Source: Butyrivibrio hungatei DSM 14810 (lineage in GTDB: Bacteria; Bacillota; Clostridia; Lachnospirales; Lachnospiraceae). Taken from it: a DNA stretch of 64,000 nt. The stretch covers positions 23,013 through 87,012 of the forward strand of contig NZ_FRDH01000004.1 in the NCBI RefSeq assembly GCF_900143205.1. The letters run 5' to 3'. The notes under the pieces were generated by a model. That model searched no databases and was not told the DNA's origin. It saw only the letters and a program-made list of their open reading frames with translations. Shown here piece after piece: positions 42,748-51,337 of the stretch; positions within the stretch are counted from its first letter, which is position 1; each line of letters begins with the position of its first letter. Both the position numbers and the translations under genes were made by a program.

Positions 42748-44013
42748 ATGAAATTTGATAGAACTTTTAGAACTGTCATAGTTCTATTTATAATACTTGT
42801 TATACTTATATCTTCATATTTTGTTCAGGACATAATTTCCAAAAATAATGTGGCTTCAGTAGAAGAAACAGATCTAAGCCTCACTGGTGCCAAACTTTCA
42901 GACAGTACTTACGCCAAGATGGTGGTATCTGGTACATGGGATTCAGCAGTTGGTGTAGCCAATCAGTTCGATTTTACTATCTTTAATGCTGATAAGTATG
43001 ATCTTGCTAACTGGACTATTAGTATTCAGGTTCCTGCAGGATCAGTTCTTGATAATTACTGGGGATCAGAAGCAGAGCTTGATAAGAGCACTGGTCTTTT
43101 AGTTATCAAACCTACAAGCTATAACAATACCATTTTATCTGATGGCAATATTACTTTTGGTATCATTGTTTCAGCAAAAGAGGCATTTTCTCCAACAAGC
43201 CTTCACTTACAGGGCTACAAGATTCTAAATAATAACACTAGCCTGGCAAGAAGAATAGTAGAGGTATTCATTGGTATCTGGGCTATTGTATTCATTGGCT
43301 TTTTGGTTACAAGACTTAATTTCAGAAATTACCGTGAAAAGCAAAAGAATGACATCAAGATTATCCTTCAGTCTATGAATACCTTCATCAATTTCATTGA
43401 TGCCAAGGATCCATATACCAGGGGTCATTCAAAGAGAGTTGCCATGTATGCAGCAGAGATTGCAAAGAGAATGAGACTTCCTGAGGATGACATTCAGAAT
43501 ATCTATTATGCAGGTCTTTTACATGATGCTGGTAAGATCAGTGTTCCAGACGCAGTGCTCAATAAACCTGGAGTCCTTACCAAAGAAGAGAGAACTATGA
43601 TCCAGAACCATACCGTGGCAGGCGGTAAGATGCTTGTTCAGCTTTCTTCCCTTAAGGGGGTAAGAGAGACAGCTCTTTACCATCATGAGAGATATGATGG
43701 TTCAGGATATCCGGATGGACTAAAAGGGGATATGATCCCTCTTTTTGCAAGAATTGTTGGCGTAGCTGATGCTTATGATGCTATGTCAAGTAACCGTGTA
43801 TACAGAAGGCATCTTAACAAGGACGAGATAATAGAGGAGATTCAAAAGGGGGCAGGAACTCAGTTTGACCCTAGGATTGTTACTTATATGGTTGATATGA
43901 TCAACGATGGCTATGTTAACGTTGTTAAGATGGAGACAGCAGATAACGACGAAAGCTATGGCAAGTTCAACCTTACAGAAGAAGATATTCCTGGCGTGTA
44001 TATGGGATTTTAA
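42748..44013 (+). CDS. HD-GYP c-di-GMP phosphodiesterase with CBM2-like ectodomain
   Basis: This 421-residue protein has an N-terminal membrane helix (about residues 8-28) and an outside domain (about 45-155) whose pattern resembles a family 2 carbohydrate-binding module: W64 (GTWDSAVG), FDFTIFNADKYDLANWTISI, W106 (NYWGSEA), Y125 (SYNNTIL), then GNITFGI. A second membrane helix (about 170-190) leads to the HD-GYP domain (about 200-380), with HD at 259-260 (LLHDAGKI) and GYP at 320-322. It would degrade c-di-GMP in response to an outside signal, perhaps polysaccharide; the sensing part is inference. Confidence 0.85.
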   Translation: MKFDRTFRTVIVLFIILVILISSYFVQDIISKNNVASVEETDLSLTGAKLSDSTYAKMVVSGTWDSAVGVANQFDFTIFNADKYDLANWTISIQVPAGSVLDNYWGSEAELDKSTGLLVIKPTSYNNTILSDGNITFGIIVSAKEAFSPTSLHLQGYKILNNNTSLARRIVEVFIGIWAIVFIGFLVTRLNFRNYREKQKNDIKIILQSMNTFINFIDAKDPYTRGHSKRVAMYAAEIAKRMRLPEDDIQNIYYAGLLHDAGKISVPDAVLNKPGVLTKEERTMIQNHTVAGGKMLVQLSSLKGVRETALYHHERYDGSGYPDGLKGDMIPLFARIVGVADAYDAMSSNRVYRRHLNKDEIIEEIQKGAGTQFDPRIVTYMVDMINDGYVNVVKMETADNDESYGKFNLTEEDIPGVYMGF

Positions 44014-44031
44014 TAAAAAACGATTTTTTTA

Positions 44032-44060
44032 TTGACAAGAGTTTTTTGATTGCGTAATAT
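44032..44060 (+). promoter_or_regulatory. Promoter of the LacI regulator gene
   Basis: TTGACA 44032-44037, 17 bases, TAATAT 44055-44060. Confidence 0.8.
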
Positions 44061-44065
44061 TAAAT

Positions 44066-44079
44066 TGAAATCGGTTTCA
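44066..44079 (+). promoter_or_regulatory. LacI-family operator O1 (autoregulation)
   Basis: TGAAATCGGTTTCA is an almost perfect palindrome six bases after the -10 box, of the same type as two sites upstream of the ABC operon. It suggests self-repression. Confidence 0.8.
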
Positions 44080-44103
44080 GACAGTCCCCAAGACGGAGCC
44101 TTT

Positions 44104-45153
44104 ATGGAAAAAGAGAGACTGAACACCGCCAGGACAATCACTATATATGATATAGCAGCGGAGGCAGGAGTATCTGCGTCCACTGTATCTCGAGTACTTA
44201 CTGGAAGTGCGTCTGTTCGTAAAGAGAAAAAAGAAAAAATCCAAAAAATAATTGAAAAATACAACTTTAAGCCTAACGCGCTGGCTAAAGGTTTGTCAGA
44301 TACTGCAACCAAGAACATTGGCATCATTGCAGCAGATGTGAGAAACCCATATTATTCAGCGCTATTTGTGTCATGCGAGATTGCTGCTGAAAAGGCTGGA
44401 TATAGCGTAGGTCTTGTTAACTCTCTTGGATTTAGTGAGAGAGAAAAAAATGAGCTTGATGTACTGCTTCAGCAGAGAGTTGATGCGATCATACAGATGG
44501 GCGGAAGTGTTGATGATCTTATAACAGATGACTCTTATGCAGAAAAAGTAAGAGGCATCTGTGATAATACGCCTGTGATCGTGACAGGTAAGCTTGATAA
44601 GACACCAGCTCATAGTGTGGTTATTGATGAGTCACGTGCTATGAATCTGGTAATGGAGCATCTTATCGGACTAGGCCACAAGAAGATAGCACTTGTTGGC
44701 GGTGAGATGAGAGTTGCTTCAACTTTTAACAAGTATAAGATGTATCAGGAGATACTTAGAAAATATGGCATAGAAGAACGTGGAGAGTACGTTGTAAACG
44801 GTACCTATGACCCAGAGACGGGATATGATGCTACTAACAAGATCCTTTCTCTTGATGATAGACCTACTGCGATCATTGCTATCAACGACTTTGCAGCCAG
44901 TGGAGCACTTAGAAGTATCAGAGAGCATAAGCTTCATATTCCAGAAGATATTTCGGTTGTGAGTTTCGATAACACATATATTGCTGATCTTACAGTTCCA
45001 AAGCTTACAAGTGTTGACTATGATTATGTTGCATATGGCAAATTGCTCATAGATACTGCTATCAGAGCAGCTGAAGGAAAAGAGGTAGAAAAGATACAGA
45101 AGATAGATCCAAGGCTTGTTTTGAGAGAGAGCAGCGGACCATGTAAAGGATGA
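44104..45153 (+). CDS. LacI-family transcriptional regulator
   Basis: This 349-residue regulator has the N-terminal LacI helix-turn-helix (TIYDIAAEAGVSASTVSRVL near residues 10-29), hinge helix (PNALAKGLS) and a sugar-binding periplasmic-type core (IGIIAADVRNPYY near 80). The start is ATG 44104 after ACGGAG; the in-frame ATG 44050 would begin upstream of its own operator. It probably represses the transporter and galactosidase genes and itself, releasing on an oligosaccharide-derived sugar. Confidence 0.9.
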   Translation: MEKERLNTARTITIYDIAAEAGVSASTVSRVLTGSASVRKEKKEKIQKIIEKYNFKPNALAKGLSDTATKNIGIIAADVRNPYYSALFVSCEIAAEKAGYSVGLVNSLGFSEREKNELDVLLQQRVDAIIQMGGSVDDLITDDSYAEKVRGICDNTPVIVTGKLDKTPAHSVVIDESRAMNLVMEHLIGLGHKKIALVGGEMRVASTFNKYKMYQEILRKYGIEERGEYVVNGTYDPETGYDATNKILSLDDRPTAIIAINDFAASGALRSIREHKLHIPEDISVVSFDNTYIADLTVPKLTSVDYDYVAYGKLLIDTAIRAAEGKEVEKIQKIDPRLVLRESSGPCKG

Positions 45154-45191
45154 ACTGGATTATTGTATACAATCTTTGGCATAATTCACAA

Positions 45192-45229
45192 AAAACAGGG
45201 GATGTTTCATAAAGAACTTCCCCTGTTTT
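45192..45229 (+). terminator. Terminator after the LacI gene
   Basis: AAAACAGGGGA pairs with TCCCCTGTTTT across a 16-base loop. Confidence 0.7.
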
Positions 45230-45247
45230 GTTGCATAATGACAAATT

Positions 45248-45261
45248 TGCAATCGGTTTCA
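45248..45261 (+). promoter_or_regulatory. LacI-family operator O2
   Basis: TGCAATCGGTTTCA, about ten bases upstream of the -35-like TTGACT at 45271. Confidence 0.75.
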
Positions 45262-45307
45262 AAAATTCAATTGACTATATCTAGGCAATTGTGATTAAAT
45301 AATAATA

Positions 45308-45321
45308 TGAAATCGGTTGCA
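45308..45321 (+). promoter_or_regulatory. LacI-family operator O3
   Basis: TGAAATCGGTTGCA, downstream of the AT-rich -10 region that follows TTGACT 45271-45276. O2 and O3 bracket the likely promoter of the transporter operon. Confidence 0.75.
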
Positions 45322-45387
45322 AAAAGTAATAATGCACAATATGGGGACTGTGATTAGTACACAACTGATAGCAAGTAGGAGGAAATT

Positions 45388-46344
45388 ATGAGTAAAAGTA
45401 ACAAAACACCCTCTACTACAGGAGTAAAAAAGCGCACTGTTTGGGAAACACTCTGGAGATACAGAGTACTTGAGCTTATGTGCTTGCCTGCAGTAGTATT
45501 TTTCTTTTTATTTAGTTATATGCCAATGCCGGGTATTTGGGTAGCATTTGTAAAATATAACTATCGTGACGGTATCTTCGGAAGTAAGTTCGTAGGAATT
45601 GACAATTTTAGATTCCTTGCTGAGTCTGGTAAATTGTTTGAGCTTACTAAGAATACTATCCTTTATAATATCGCATTTATTATCTTGGGTAACTTCCTTG
45701 CTATCTTCGTAGCTATTCTTCTTAATGAGATGCAGGGCAAGCTTTTCAAAAAAGTATCACAGACAATGATGTTCCTTCCATATTTCATTTCACAGGTTCT
45801 TGTAGGAATTCTTGTTTATAACCTTTTGAACTATGACTACGGTTTTGTAAATGAGATCCTTACAGCACTTGGAAGAGAAAAATGGGGTCCATACTCAGAT
45901 GCTTCTGTTTGGCCAGTGATTCTTGTAATCGTTCACTTATGGCAGCAGACAGGTTACAACTCAGTTGTTTATTTTGCAGCTATCTGTGGTATTGATGCAG
46001 AGATCATTGAGGCTGCCAAGGTTGACGGAGCTAATGCATTCCAGAAGATCAGATACATCATTCTTCCAGGACTTAAGCCAACAATCGTAATTCTTCTTTT
46101 GTTTGCTCTTGGTGGAATCGTTAAAGGTAACTTTGGTCTGTTCTACAACATTATTGGAACAAATTCACTTCTTTATTCAACAACAGATATTATTGAGACA
46201 TTCGTATATAGAGCTACTGTTACAGACTTCAACTTCTCTACGGCTTCAGCAGTAGGACTTTATCAGTCAATCATTGGTTTTGTAATGGTTATGGCTGTTA
46301 ACTTCATTGTTAAGAAGATTGACCCAGATTATTCATTATTCTAA
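45388..46344 (+). CDS. Oligosaccharide ABC transporter permease (LplB-like)
   Basis: This 318-residue membrane protein has six helices and the EAA loop IIEAAKVDGANAFQKIRYIILPG, which contacts an ATPase. It resembles the LplB/YtcP permeases paired with LplC and large lipoprotein binding proteins. A strong AGGAGG precedes the start. No ATPase gene is in the operon, so a shared MsmK-type ATPase is likely. Confidence 0.88.
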   Translation: MSKSNKTPSTTGVKKRTVWETLWRYRVLELMCLPAVVFFFLFSYMPMPGIWVAFVKYNYRDGIFGSKFVGIDNFRFLAESGKLFELTKNTILYNIAFIILGNFLAIFVAILLNEMQGKLFKKVSQTMMFLPYFISQVLVGILVYNLLNYDYGFVNEILTALGREKWGPYSDASVWPVILVIVHLWQQTGYNSVVYFAAICGIDAEIIEAAKVDGANAFQKIRYIILPGLKPTIVILLLFALGGIVKGNFGLFYNIIGTNSLLYSTTDIIETFVYRATVTDFNFSTASAVGLYQSIIGFVMVMAVNFIVKKIDPDYSLF

Positions 46345-46365
46345 GAAAGAAGGAGGTCAGAAGAA

Positions 46366-47289
46366 ATGTCTAAAAAGAATGAACAAGTAGAAATGACTGG
46401 TGTAAAAGTTAAACTTGGAACATCAGATATTATTATTAGAACTGTAGGATATGTACTGATCACCTTTTACGCACTTGCCTGCGTATTTCCTTTCCTAATT
46501 ATTGTTGGTACATCTTTTACTAATGAAGCAGTTATCAGAGCTGAAGGTGTTAAGCTCATTCCTAAGGATTTCACACTTAAGGCTTATGAGATGGTTGTAA
46601 GAGGAGGAATGATCTGGAAGTCATATGGTCTTACAATTACTCTTACACTTTTCGGTACAGTATGTGGACTTCTTATTATTGCAATGACAGGATATGCGCT
46701 TCAGAGAAAGGATTTCCCTCTCAGAAATGCAATTTCCTTCTATATTTACTTTACATCACTGTTTTCAGCAGGTCTTGCACCATATTACCTTCTGATGACA
46801 CAGACATATAAGCTTAATGACAGCTATTTAGCAGTATTTTTCCCACTTCTTATGTCACCATGGCTTATCATTCTTATGAAGAACTTCGTTAAAGCTATTC
46901 CTCATGAGATCACAGAGTCAGGTAAGATCGATGGAGCTGGAGACCTTACAATTTTTGTAAAGCTCATCCTTCCAATGCTTAAGCCTGCACTTGCTACAAT
47001 AGGTCTTTTCCTTGCACTTGGTTACTGGAATGAGTGGTATCAGTCATCACTTTTCCTTAGCTCAAGAGTTGCAGTTAAGCCTCTTCAGTTCCAGCTTTAC
47101 AAGGTAGTAAATGAAACACAGGCTCTTAAGAACTCAATTGCAGGACAGTACATCACACTTACAGATGTTCCTACAGAGTCACTTAAGATGGCTACAGCGG
47201 TAATGGCTACAGGTCCTATCGTATTCCTTTACCCATTCGTTCAGAAATACTTTATTGGTGGTATTACAGTTGGTGCAGTAAAAGGCTAA
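46366..47289 (+). CDS. Oligosaccharide ABC transporter permease (LplC-like)
   Basis: This 307-residue second permease has six helices and the EAA loop EITESGKIDGAGDLTIFVKLILPM. It has the C-terminus of LplC-type proteins (KYFIGGITVGAVKG). AGAAGGAGG precedes the start. It pairs with the upstream permease to form the channel. Confidence 0.9.
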   Translation: MSKKNEQVEMTGVKVKLGTSDIIIRTVGYVLITFYALACVFPFLIIVGTSFTNEAVIRAEGVKLIPKDFTLKAYEMVVRGGMIWKSYGLTITLTLFGTVCGLLIIAMTGYALQRKDFPLRNAISFYIYFTSLFSAGLAPYYLLMTQTYKLNDSYLAVFFPLLMSPWLIILMKNFVKAIPHEITESGKIDGAGDLTIFVKLILPMLKPALATIGLFLALGYWNEWYQSSLFLSSRVAVKPLQFQLYKVVNETQALKNSIAGQYITLTDVPTESLKMATAVMATGPIVFLYPFVQKYFIGGITVGAVKG

Positions 47290-47295
47290 ACTGAG

Positions 47296-47432
47296 TTCTT
47301 GGCGAGGTATTTACGAGCCTAGAAACGAAGTTTGTTCTGGCGAGCGAAGCGAGAGCAGAACTTCCTTGTTCTATCAAGTATATAGCGAAGCGAGAGCAGA
47401 ACTTCCTTGTTCTATCAAGCGAGAGCAGAACT
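47296..47432 (+). repeat. Paired-hairpin intergenic repeat, copy 2 (expanded)
   Basis: Hairpin A: TTCTTGG 47296-47302 with CCTAGAA 47318-47324. Hairpin B: GTTCTG from 47334 with CAGAAC 47356-47361. The GCGAGAGCAGAAC arm is then repeated two more times with GTTCTATCAAG spacers. It lies between the permease and binding-protein genes. Confidence 0.8.
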
Positions 47433-47539
47433 TTCTTATACATCAACGGGGCAAATATTTTAACGGGATACAAAAAACAATATAATGTATGTAACTCACA
47501 ATGTGAGTTCAGATATTTTCTTACTAAAGGAGGAAAGAA

Positions 47540-49153
47540 ATGAAGAAAAAGTTATTAGCAGCATTACTTAGCGTAAGCATGGTAATGGGAATCGCAGCTT
47601 GCGGCTCATCTAACACTGGTAGTGAGACAGCAGCAAATCAGACTGCAACAGATGGTACTGCAACATCAGCAGATGCATCAGCAGCTGACATCGACACATC
47701 AGAGCATGTAGTAATCACATACATGACAACTGGTGGTGCTCCAGAAGGAAACCAGACAGATGCAATGCTTGAGCAGCTTAACAAGATCCTTACAGAGAAG
47801 GTTAACGCTGAGCTCGAAGTTTACTACATCGACTGGACAGATTATCTTTCAAACTACAACCTTACACTTGCACGTATGGACGGAACTGTAGACCTTGTTG
47901 GTACAGCTTCTGACTGGCTTGATGCTTGGCCAAATGCAAAGAATGGTGCTTTCCTTGAGCTTTCAGAGGATATGCTTAAGACATATGCTCCTAAGACATG
48001 GGAATCAGTATCACCTGAGCACTGGGATCTTTGTAAATACAATGGCAACATCTACCTTATACCAGAAGATAACTATGCACAGTGGACTAACCACGGTTTC
48101 GCTTATCGTCTTGACTGGGCTAAAGAAGCTGGTCTTGCAGATGGTGTAAAGAGCTGGGAAGATCTTACAACATACTTCAAGTATGTAAAAGAGACATATC
48201 CAGACGTTATTCCTTGGGATTCAGACGGAACACAGTACGCTACAATGGTTGGTGGATGGATCCAATCTCACTCTAACTATGTACCTATCGATGGTATCAA
48301 CAGTGGCGCTATGTGGGGTGGTACAAAGGATGACCTTTACACAGTATATTCACCTTATGTAACAGATACAGATTCACTTGTTGAGTTTGCTAAGATGATG
48401 AAGGAGTGGGATGAGATCGGCGTTTGGAAGACAGACGTACTTAACAACACAACTTCAGATAACAGAGAAGATTACAAGATTGGTCGTGTAGCAGCTGAGC
48501 AGCACCACACACAGACTTGGACAGATCTTTGCTCACACAAAGATGGTTACACAATCTATGATGATCCTAAGGCAGAGACAGGCTTCTTCTACTTTGGTGA
48601 AGAGTCTCAGAACCTTGTAGCTCTTTCAATCACACACGGTGCTATGGCTGTATCAGCAGCTTCTAAGAACCCTGAGAGAGCACTTATGGTTTATGACCTT
48701 ATCAGAAATGATCCAGAGTGCTACAGACTTTTCAACTATGGTGTTGAAGGCGTATCATACGAGATCACAGAAGATGGCATGAGAAAGACTCCAGACGGAT
48801 ACAACTCAGCTACAGACGGAATCTCAGTTAACTACTGGTGGGGACGTAACGATGATCTCGAAGTTAAGGATGCAACTCTTAACTGGGATGCTATCGAGAA
48901 GCTCTATTCAGAGTATGACAAGATCAAGATCGACTATCCATATGGACAGTTCGTTCCTGATGTAGATGACATTCAGTCAAAGATTGATAACATCAATGAT
49001 ATCCACACAACTTACATGAAGCAGATTGCATTCGGTAAGTACACAGGAACAGCAGAAGAGATCGTTGCTGAATATCAGGACGCTCTTAAGAAGGCTGGTA
49101 TTGATGATGTAACTGCAGCTCTTCAGGCACAGTTTGATGCACTTTATAAGTAA
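47540..49153 (+). CDS. Oligosaccharide-binding lipoprotein
   Basis: The 537-residue solute-binding protein has a lipoprotein signal ending MGIAACGSS (Cys22) and a Thr/Ala/Ser-rich linker to about residue 55. A large two-lobe domain of the LplA type follows. It captures an oligosaccharide, probably galactoside, for the permeases upstream. Strong AAAGGAGG. Flanked on both sides by the paired-hairpin repeats, it may be more abundant than its permeases. Confidence 0.9.
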   Translation: MKKKLLAALLSVSMVMGIAACGSSNTGSETAANQTATDGTATSADASAADIDTSEHVVITYMTTGGAPEGNQTDAMLEQLNKILTEKVNAELEVYYIDWTDYLSNYNLTLARMDGTVDLVGTASDWLDAWPNAKNGAFLELSEDMLKTYAPKTWESVSPEHWDLCKYNGNIYLIPEDNYAQWTNHGFAYRLDWAKEAGLADGVKSWEDLTTYFKYVKETYPDVIPWDSDGTQYATMVGGWIQSHSNYVPIDGINSGAMWGGTKDDLYTVYSPYVTDTDSLVEFAKMMKEWDEIGVWKTDVLNNTTSDNREDYKIGRVAAEQHHTQTWTDLCSHKDGYTIYDDPKAETGFFYFGEESQNLVALSITHGAMAVSAASKNPERALMVYDLIRNDPECYRLFNYGVEGVSYEITEDGMRKTPDGYNSATDGISVNYWWGRNDDLEVKDATLNWDAIEKLYSEYDKIKIDYPYGQFVPDVDDIQSKIDNINDIHTTYMKQIAFGKYTGTAEEIVAEYQDALKKAGIDDVTAALQAQFDALYK

Positions 49154-49222
49154 TCACCTGGCGAGGTTCTTTCGACCCTGGTGTACTACTTAGTTCTGGC
49201 GAGCATAGCGAGATCAGAACAT
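49154..49222 (+). repeat. Paired-hairpin intergenic repeat, copy 3
   Basis: Hairpin A: CACCTGG 49155-49161 with CCTGGTG 49177-49183. Hairpin B: AGTTCTG from 49192 with CAGAAC ending at 49220. It lies directly after the binding-protein stop codon. Confidence 0.85.
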
Positions 49223-49249
49223 CCTTAGAAGGATAAGTATAAAGGTAAA

Positions 49250-49290
49250 AAGGGAATACTGTTTCTATTGGAGCAGTATTCCCTTTATTA
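49250..49290 (+). terminator. Terminator-like hairpin before the GH35 gene
   Basis: AAGGGAATACTG 49250-49261 pairs with CAGTATTCCCTT 49274-49285, followed by TATTA. The T-run is weak, so partial read-through is likely. Confidence 0.6.
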
Positions 49291-49419
49291 ATGAAAAGGA
49301 AACTTTTGACATCAAAATAGTTTACATAAATTTTGTTTTTATCTATGGGTTTCAACGGATGCTGGAGCAAATAAATAAGAACAAATCGTTAAAGAGGATA
49401 TATAAAGGGGAAATCTATT

Positions 49420-51288
49420 ATGAGCAGATTTGAAATCAAAGACACTTTTTATTTAGATGGCAAGCCATTTAAGGTAATCTCAGGTTCTTTTCACTACTTC
49501 AGAACAGTACCTGAATATTGGGTAGACAGACTTGAGAAATTAAAGGCTCTTGGCTGCAATACTGTAGAAACTTATATTCCATGGAATCTCTGCGAGCCAA
49601 AGAGAGGAACATTCGTATTTGACGGAATGCTTGATATTGAGAAGTTCATTCAGACAGCTACAGAGCTTGGACTTTATATCATCATCAGACCTTCTCCATA
49701 TATCTGCGCAGAGTGGGAATTTGGTGGACTTCCAGCATGGCTCTTAAAAGATAGAAATATGAGACTTCGTGTAAGCTACAAACCGTTCCTTGATGCAGTA
49801 GAAGAGTATTACAACGTTCTTATGCCAAAGCTTACAAAGTATCAGGTAGACAACGGTGGAAACATCATCCTCATGCAGGTTGAGAACGAATATGGCTACT
49901 ATGCAAATGACCATGAATACATGAAATTCATGAGAGATCTTATGAAGAAAAATGGTGTTACAGTACCACTTATTTCTTCAGACGGTCCATACCATGAGAG
50001 CTTCCGCGGTGGTTCTGTAGGAGACGTACATCCTACAGGAAACTTCGGATCCAAGACTGAAGAAAGATTTGACGTTATCAAGGATTACGCAAATGGCGGC
50101 CCACTTATGTGCGCTGAATTCTGGGTTGGCTGGTTTGATCACTGGGGCAATGGCGGACATATGAAGGGCAATCTTGTACAGAGTACAGAAGACCTTGATA
50201 AGATGCTTGAGCTTGGAAACGTGAGTATTTATATGTTCCAGGGTGGCACAAACTTTGGATTTACAAATGGTTCAAACTATTACAACGAACTTACTCCGGA
50301 TGTTACAAGCTATGATTATGATGGTATTCTCACAGAGGATGGACAGATCACAGAAAAGTATCTAAAATACAAAGAGGTTATCTCTAAGTATGCTCCTATA
50401 CCTGAGGTTAAGTTCAGTACACAGATCAAGAGAAAGAGCTATGGTAAGCTTACATGCACAGACAAAGTCAGCTTATTCTCTGTAATCGATGACCTTAGCA
50501 CACCTGTACATCTTCCATACACTGTAAACATGGAAGAACTTGACCAAAGCTACGGATATATCCTTTATAGAAGCAGACTTCATTCAGAAGCAGGAATTGC
50601 TAAGCTTCGTCTTTGGGAGACAGCAGATAGAGCAAATGTATTTGTGGATGAGAATCCACTTATCACACTCTATGATCGTGAACTCGAGGAAGAACACAAT
50701 ATTCCTATGGAAAAGTATCTTGCATGCAGTGAGGCTGCACGCAATCTCGCAGGCAAGTTTATGATGGAGAAGGGCTTAAGTCCTGAAAACGCAGCAGAAG
50801 CTATAGGTGAAGCAGGCCTTTCTACAGGCTCTTTTGCTGGACTTAATGAGAAGTTTGATGTTCTCGTTGAAAATATGGGAAGAGTTAACTTCGGACCTAG
50901 AATGGAGACTCAGAGAAAGGGCATTGGCAGATGTGTGCAGATCAACGGCCACATTCATAACGATTGGGACATCTATACACTGCCACTTGACAATACTGAT
51001 AAAATAGATTTCGCGAAGGAATACAAAGAGAATACTCCTGCCTTCTACAAATTCGCATTTGAAGCAGATGAAAAATGTGATACTTTCCTTGATTTTGAAG
51101 GATGGGGCAAGGGTGTGATCTTCATCAACGGCTTTAATCTTGGTAGATTCTGGGAGATCGGACCTCAGAAGAGACTTTACATACCTGGACCACTTCTCAA
51201 AGAGGGTACAAACGAGATTATCGTATTTGAGACTGATGGTAAGGTTCGTGACACTATCGAATTAAAAGATACACACGATATAGGCTGA
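49420..51288 (+). CDS. GH35 beta-galactosidase, intracellular
   Basis: This 622-residue family 35 glycoside hydrolase removes terminal beta-galactose. The acid/base is Glu157 (QVENEYG) and the nucleophile Glu233 (MCAEFWVGW). It has C-terminal beta-sandwich domains (GWGKGVIFINGFNLGRFW). There is no signal peptide, so it acts on imported sugars. It follows the transporter genes and is probably part of the same regulon. Confidence 0.93.
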   Translation: MSRFEIKDTFYLDGKPFKVISGSFHYFRTVPEYWVDRLEKLKALGCNTVETYIPWNLCEPKRGTFVFDGMLDIEKFIQTATELGLYIIIRPSPYICAEWEFGGLPAWLLKDRNMRLRVSYKPFLDAVEEYYNVLMPKLTKYQVDNGGNIILMQVENEYGYYANDHEYMKFMRDLMKKNGVTVPLISSDGPYHESFRGGSVGDVHPTGNFGSKTEERFDVIKDYANGGPLMCAEFWVGWFDHWGNGGHMKGNLVQSTEDLDKMLELGNVSIYMFQGGTNFGFTNGSNYYNELTPDVTSYDYDGILTEDGQITEKYLKYKEVISKYAPIPEVKFSTQIKRKSYGKLTCTDKVSLFSVIDDLSTPVHLPYTVNMEELDQSYGYILYRSRLHSEAGIAKLRLWETADRANVFVDENPLITLYDRELEEEHNIPMEKYLACSEAARNLAGKFMMEKGLSPENAAEAIGEAGLSTGSFAGLNEKFDVLVENMGRVNFGPRMETQRKGIGRCVQINGHIHNDWDIYTLPLDNTDKIDFAKEYKENTPAFYKFAFEADEKCDTFLDFEGWGKGVIFINGFNLGRFWEIGPQKRLYIPGPLLKEGTNEIIVFETDGKVRDTIELKDTHDIG

Positions 51289-51337
51289 GAGCAGTAATTC
51301 CTTGTGAATATAATATTAGCAAAAAATATGAGGGAAC

